64,000 nucleotides of DNA from Asterias amurensis (Eukaryota; Echinodermata; Asteroidea; Forcipulatida; Asteriidae), in contig NC_092665.1 of assembly GCF_032118995.1 (NCBI RefSeq), positions 16,016,012 to 16,080,011 on the forward strand, in the 5' to 3' direction. Below are positions 58,844-64,000 of the stretch, in pieces (positions within the stretch are counted from its first letter, which is position 1; the number at the start of each line of letters is the position of its first letter). The notes beneath the pieces are model-generated. The model was given only the letters and a program-made list of their open reading frames with translations, did not search any database and had not been told where the DNA came from. The position numbers and the translations under genes are program-made.

Positions 58844-58927
58844 GCGCGCGGCTACGCTAAGGTCAATGAAGACCTTTGATTGGGTAGATGTGCATGCGTG
58901 CACTTATCATTGTTCGAACTCTCAGCC

Positions 58928-61900
58928 ATGGCTGCCAACGCAAGGGTCAGACTGAAGAATGTCATCCATTTTTGCCAAATAGAAACAACGTTTCTACAAG
59001 TTGCGATGGAGACGACAGCCAAGACAACTCAAGATGATAAGGTCAGTCTTGAGATGCCAAAAGAGAAGACGACAAAAGAAGATGGGCATAAGAAGCAATC
59101 AAGTTCAGAGCTTGGACAACAAGCAACGGCAACAGATAAAAAACTAAACAAAAACAACGCAGAAGAAACAGATTCAAGGAATTCTGCGACCAGGAGAAAT
59201 GTAAGTCCCACAGATGAAAATCTTTAAGGATCAAACTCTGTTAGTTTGTGACCCAACATTAAATTGAAATCTTTAAAATTGTAATTTAAAACTAGCGTGG
59301 AGTGGCAAAAGCTCATTGGGAGCATGGAACCAAGTAAGCTGAGTTGTCAATATTTGTAAAGTCATCCTGTCCTAAAAATATTAACTTGGTAGAGTAGAGG
59401 GTTTCATATTTTCATTAAATTAGTTGAATGTGTTTTCCTTTTCTTTTCTTTTTACAATCAGAGAAACAAAAAGTCAAAACACAAGAAGGCCACTGACTCC
59501 TTGGCTGACCAGCCTGACGTATCAACCAAAGACCGAAACCCCCACCCTGAGACAAATCAAGATGCTGGGAACAAAGCCAGACCAATGTCCTCCAGAGGCA
59601 AGAGAAAGAATGCGATGCAGTTTGACTCACAGAAACCTAGTGGTGCAGATGCTACAAAGAGCCAGGGTGCAACACCTAAGAAAGACTTTGGAGGATCTTC
59701 ACGGGACAAGATGAAAGGTTCTCAGACACCCAACAAGCATCATCCTAGTGTAAACGGTGGTGACATGACACCCACTAAGGGGGCGCACCAATGTCAAAGT
59801 ACACCAAGGTCAGCAAGTAGGGGTCAAGGTCAAGGAACTCCAACATCAAAGAGCAGGAACTATGGTGGTACTCCAAACAGGAATAAAAACTTCAAGGTAA
59901 TCATCTTTTATATTTTGGTCGCGGTTCTTTTTCCTTTCAATGAAAATGATAAAACAAGTTTACTGCTGCCTGCGTTGAATTTAATGAGAGAACAAGTTAC
60001 TGTGGTTTGCTATTAGCTGTGTACTAACTACTGCCAATCAGCACAACACAGTAACCAGATCACTTAAGAGATTAACTAAGGCGATAAAGTATCTCTCAAA
60101 ACATAAGAGCGCTTTTAGTTTACTCTCTGCTGGCTGTAAATTGTGTCTTGTTTCTTCTCTTGAATAGCCTTTTGAAGATTATCTCTCGTTGGAAGAAGTC
60201 TCAGATGGATTAAAGAGAAAACGTCTGTTTCAAGGAGCTATACGGATCAACCCAAGGAACTTTGAAGAATCTTACTTAGCTGCAGAGGTAGGTATGATGG
60301 CGCAAAGTGATCATCTGTATTTCTACGTTGTTAACAAAACTACATTTTATTTAAAACAAAAAAAGGGGGAAAAAATGTTCTTCGACTGTTATCCGAGCAC
60401 CTAATTATTTATATGTCCAACAGCACAATAATTTGCATCAAGAACAAGATGAAAAGGAAATAAAAAGGAAATTTTAGTGTTAGAGGCAAGGTCTTTTTCA
60501 TTTTGCAGGGAGCCCTTTCATTGGAAATTTTAAAGTCTTTGGTAAACTTGGAAGGGGCGCTAAGGCCAAGACCAGGGGCAGCAGAGGCAAGAGACTGCCT
60601 GTAATTTCCTGCCTGAGAAAGCCTTTTTCAAGTTTATCAAACGTCTCTGTTATTGCTTTTTTTCAGGATGGTGGAGCTGATATTTTTCTGAATGGACTTG
60701 CGGCCCGTAATCGCGCTTTGGAGGGGGACATCGTCGTTGTTGAATTTCTCCATAAGTCTAAATGGAAGGTAAGGTATTGATGCGTTTCAATCAAATAAAG
60801 TGAGTGGTTTTCACTGTGATATTTTGTTTCTATTTTGTTGTAATTTTTAATGTACAAAATTTGAATAGTTTTTGGAAGACAGTGTAAGTTTGTAGGAATT
60901 GGGCTGGATTGATTTCCCAACAAGCCCAACGAGGATTAGAACGTCAAACTGCAAATTTTCCAAACTGATAAACTGAAAACCGCCAAACCGCCCAACCATC
61001 TGAACCAATGACCAAATGTCCCAATTTAAATTATCTTCAACATTAAACTCTTCTTAAAATTTACCAGGTAGCTTAACCTCTCCATACTGATATAGAGATC
61101 TTAACATGTTAAAATTTTGAAAGAGGGTAAAAAACAACACAGGTTTTGAAAACTCTCTTTTTTTCCTCAGCTCATGGAAGACGATTATCAGCGATACAAG
61201 CAAAAGAGTCAGAAGGAATCAAAATCCAAATCGTCTTCAAAGCCAAAGACTGAAGAAGCCGTTCTCGCCAAGCAACTCAAAGATCTGAAAATAGATAGTC
61301 TCCAAGACAAGAGTGCAATGAACCCCACTGGGGAAGCAGCTGAAATCACTAAAGATGAACTAGCTTTGGGAAAACATGACAAAGCTGACTGTTTGACGTT
61401 CGAAAAAAGCTCCGAATCGGAAAGACCTGAGACAGAGAGTCAAACCTCAAAAGGACTCGATACTAAGAGCCAAGATGAAGGAGGAAGTCTTAAGGAGGAG
61501 ATTGATTCTATAGTGAAGAGGCTTTTTCCAGAGGAGGATAAGAAGGAACGAGGCATGGATGAGGAGATTCCTGAGAGGTTTTATCAAAGGCTTGCCAAGG
61601 TTGTTTACATCGTTGAGAGGAGGCACTCTAGAGCATGCAGCGGACAATTGAGACCACCACCTGTGAAGGTAAGTCAACTATATCTCCAAGATTTTGTTAC
61701 TTTAACCTTGTACTATTTGTTCACTTAATATTATCTACATGATGATGTTTAGAATGATGGAAAAACTATGACAGTGAACAGTTAAATGTATGTCGCACAA
61801 CACACAGTCAACCCTCTTACTGTCTGACCATTAATGTCATTCACTATGGTTTATAATGATAGATAACTTCATGAGGTAAGAGGTAATTCTTTTTTTTTTT

Positions 61901-63557
61901 TGAGAGAGAGAGAGAGAGAGAGAGAGATCCAAAAGTATTGTGTGGTGATAACATTATAGAAAGAATTACCCAGAGAGTCGATATCTTCAAACTCTTATAA
62001 GTTTCATCTGATCTTGCAGAATGCTCCAAACGCTCTGTTTTCACCGACTGATTACCGTGTGCCAAGGATCTACATCCCAGTGTCTGAATGCCCAGAGGGA
62101 TTCTTAGAGCGTCCCGGTGATTTTGAATCAACTCTGTTTATTGCGAGGATAGATGAGTGGCCTAAGGACTCACCGTTTGCTCTAGGGTAAGCAACCAAAT
62201 CGTCTCAGTTTTTTTCTTTCCTTTCCTTCTTGAGGAGCGGTATTCAGGCCTTGAACTTCGCTCTTGAAGTGGCACAGCAATTTCCCTCTGGTAAAGGGGC
62301 ACTTCTATGAGGAAAATATATTATTTGTATAGTGTTGAGTTGAGGATTTAGACAAAGTTAAAGGAACACGTTGCCTTGGATCGGTCGAGTTGGTCTTTGA
62401 AAAGCGTTTGTAACCGTTTTTTATAAAATGCATGGGTAGAAAGATGTTGTAAAAGTAGAATACAATGATCCACACAAACATGCCTCGAAATTGCGTGGTT
62501 TTCCTTTTACCTTGTCGACTAACACGTCGGCCATTTATGGGGGTCAAAATTTTGACTCCCATAAATGGCCGACCATGTTAGTTCGCGCAGTAGAAGGAAA
62601 ACCACGCAATTTCGAGGCAAACTTGTGTGGATCATTGTATTCTACTTTTAAAACATCTTTCCAACCATATGCATTTCATAAAAACGGTTAAAAACGCTTT
62701 TGTTTTGACCAACTCGTCCGATCCAAGGCAACGTGTTCCTTTAATAGCGCCCTCAAGCGACCTTGTTTACTACTTGTGTATAAGAGACCATGTTTGATGT
62801 TACATGTACTTGTTTTTTCTCTCTAATAAAAGTTACTCTTACTCTGATAAAAGTCACACTCTGACTCAGTTTGCTTGTCTACGCAACATGGTGGCAGCGG
62901 TGGCAGAGGCCACCAAAGCAAAAGCACAGGGCACCACGCAATCGCTGTGGGTGCCATGGGCTATTTAGAGGCTTGGGTATTCCGGTAGTTGTTATCCAAA
63001 TAATGTAGGTTATACAGCCAAAGGAAAACTATGCACACAGCTAATCTTTCGGTAGTACTCTCCTCAGACATGAGTTAAGGCATCTTGTTTTTATTAACGC
63101 TTTATTTATTCCTTTTGTACAGCCACCTTCACCGGAGTCTTGGGGAGGCTGGAGAAATCGAGCCAGAAACAGAAGGGATGCTGATGGAGCATGGAGTAGA
63201 CTACTCCGACTTCTCAGACGAGGTGAGGTCTCAAAACAATTCAGCCAGTCCATTTTCTCTGAGCAGTTTTTCTCCTAAACAGTTAAGGTTTATACAGATT
63301 TGCTCGAATGAATTCATTGATTTGAATTTTAAGTACATCAACTCCAAAGCTTCCAACAGACGTATTTCATTTCCTCATGTTTTGCTTTCATCCATTTTTT
63401 CAGGTCATAGCTTGTCTTCCTAAGAACCTTCCTTGGACTATTCCTCAAGATGAGATTGCAAAACGTAGATCCTTCCGAGATGAATGTGTCTTCACTATAG
63501 ATCCAGCTACGGCCAGAGACCTTGATGATGCTCTGTCTTGTGTTGCACTAGGAAATG
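58928..63557 (+). CDS. DIS3L2: DIS3L2, 3'-5' exoribonuclease (5' eight exons; continues past window)
   Basis: This is the cytoplasmic RNase II/R-family exonuclease that degrades uridylated RNAs such as pre-let-7. Exons: 58928-59200, 59462-59896, 60168-60287, 60667-60768, 61171-61668, 62020-62186, 63123-63222, 63404-63557; phases close through 1849 nt. Residues 1-236 are a Lys/Ser/Thr-rich, apparently disordered extension, longer than in the human protein. CSD1 spans ~237-310 ([42 protein letters not shown]). An acidic insert precedes CSD2 ([39 protein letters not shown]). [14 protein letters not shown] leads into the RNB domain, whose Asp cluster is visible ([15 protein letters not shown]). 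Start chosen: ATG 58928 in GCCATGG context; Met 59005 is an alternative. The absence of a PIN domain separates it from DIS3, and the motifs fit DIS3L2 better than DIS3L1. Confidence 0.93.
61890..61927 (+). repeat. T-run plus (GA)n microsatellite
   Basis: About 11 T followed by about 14 GA units in the DIS3L2 intron between exons 5 and 6. Confidence 0.95.
62358..62744. mobile_element. TTAA-flanked 387-bp foldback element
   Basis: Starts TTAAAGGAACACGTTGCCTT and ends with its complement, so TTAA sits at both edges. Arms of about 180 bp pair along most of their length, meeting near 62549-62553 around GGTCAAAATTTTGACTCC. Non-coding; non-autonomous piggyBac-type is the best guess. Located in the DIS3L2 intron between exons 6 and 7. 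Confidence 0.88.
62760..62960 (+). mobile_element. Possible LTR-retroelement remnant (LTR end plus primer-site-like sequence)
   Basis: A stretch with repeated AATAAAAGT/GATAAAAGT signals ends in CTACGCAACA and is followed at once by TGGTGGCAGCGG, the arrangement of an LTR 3' end and a tRNA primer-binding site. No coding part and no second LTR were seen, so at most it is a broken fragment. Weak call. Confidence 0.3.
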
Positions 63558-63727
63558 GTGAGATAAATAGTTCCAAACCTCACGCCAAGTGGTGTATGAT
63601 CTCGCCGTGCATTTGTTCTTTCCCAGTTTGCCTTGCTCGCTCCTAACCCCTGGAAGTGGGACTTTGAAATATCCAATTAATCATAAAAAAAGATGATTGA
63701 ACTCAAGTTGACTATTTGGATTGCATG

Positions 63728-63878
63728 GCCCAATTTCATAAAACTGTTTAAGAGGAAAAATTGCTTAGCGAATTTCTTTCGTGATCTGTATGGAATGCAT
63801 TGATGGAATGTATGCTTGTAACCTGTTTCTGCTAAGCCTTTTTTGTTTGCTGGTTTTTAAGAAATTGGGTCCTGGCCA
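63728..63878. mobile_element. Degenerate palindromic element (CCAATTTCATAAA ends)
   Basis: CCCAATTTCATAAAACTGTTT at the left and AAGAAATTGGGTCC at the right form imperfect inverted ends, with CTTAGC and GCTAAG blocks inside. Related in style to the innermost element at 49976-50218 and to a fragment at 56789-56870. Lies in a DIS3L2 intron. Confidence 0.5.
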
Positions 63879-64000
63879 ATCTTTGCCTTGGCAATGCAAG
63901 ACAGCTTAACATGATGTTTTGCTTAATGCCTAAAAGTAAGACCTTGAAATCAGCTTTCACCTTCTCGATTATATTTTCTGAGATTTTTGTTGTTTTTGTC

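Larger units (their letters stand above)
56771..58927. other. Mucin 3'UTR and intergenic region before DIS3L2
   Basis: After the mucin stop come a TAGA microsatellite at 56923-56942, a SINE-like copy at 57080-57250, clustered AATAAA signals at 57420-57433, an 18-bp tandem array at 58030-58105 and a hairpin at 58787-58843. Bases 58140-58780 show nothing recognisable. Confidence 0.6.

Noticed and set aside
1-64000. CRISPR arrays, bacterial operons, ribosome binding sites
   Set aside because: The window is plainly animal nuclear DNA with spliced genes; the short tandem repeats lack regular unique spacers.

Overview
The window is nuclear DNA of an animal. Its genes are split by GT–AG introns, and the proteins are clearly metazoan: a neprilysin-type M13 peptidase, an SLC7 cationic amino acid transporter, a fibronectin-III membrane protein, a SEA/EGF mucin and DIS3L2. 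The DNA is AT-rich and full of small palindromic elements. Several of these (the TTAA-flanked ones, and the one starting GCCGTCGATTTCACAAA) resemble repeats I associate with echinoderms, most likely a sea star. That assignment is inference from memory, not a search.

Layout. All recognisable genes lie on the + strand. (1) ~269–8165: twenty 3' exons of an M13 zinc metallopeptidase, whose N-terminus lies left of the window. (2) 9333–28508: a complete four-exon cationic amino acid transporter of 654 aa with a 16.25-kb first intron. (3) 28509–38846: about 10 kb without a recognised gene, holding a TTAA-flanked element, a foldback, a SINE-like copy and a second copy of a 170-bp palindromic element. 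(4) 38847–42677: a three-exon, 209-aa gene encoding signal peptide, one FN3 domain, one TM and a short tail, closely resembling FNDC4/FNDC5 (irisin precursor). (5) 44449–46626: a tandem array of 14 tRNA-Leu(CAG) units, 12 intact, one with a damaged T stem and one with its anticodon arm deleted. (6) 47206–56770: a complete 14-exon, 1418-aa transmembrane mucin with a signal peptide, a very long Ser/Thr/Asn exon, three SEA domains, one EGF, a TM and a tail ending in a CaaX-like CLVM. (7) 58928 to the right edge: eight 5' exons of DIS3L2, reaching the catalytic Asp cluster of the RNB domain.

Every exon junction given was read by hand and checked for phase. The coding lengths close in frame: 1965 nt for the transporter, 630 for the FNDC-like gene and 4257 for the mucin. 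Nothing suggests that the genes form one pathway, as is usual for animal DNA. Three of them encode cell-surface or ectodomain proteins.

The most notable points are the FNDC5-like gene, the mucin (three SEA domains that each keep a Gly-Ser autoproteolysis-type site, a duplicated SEA exon pair, a possible prenylation box), the tRNA-Leu array, and a dispersed element carrying a CTCF-like motif. One fragment of that element has been triplicated beside a splice acceptor of the transporter.
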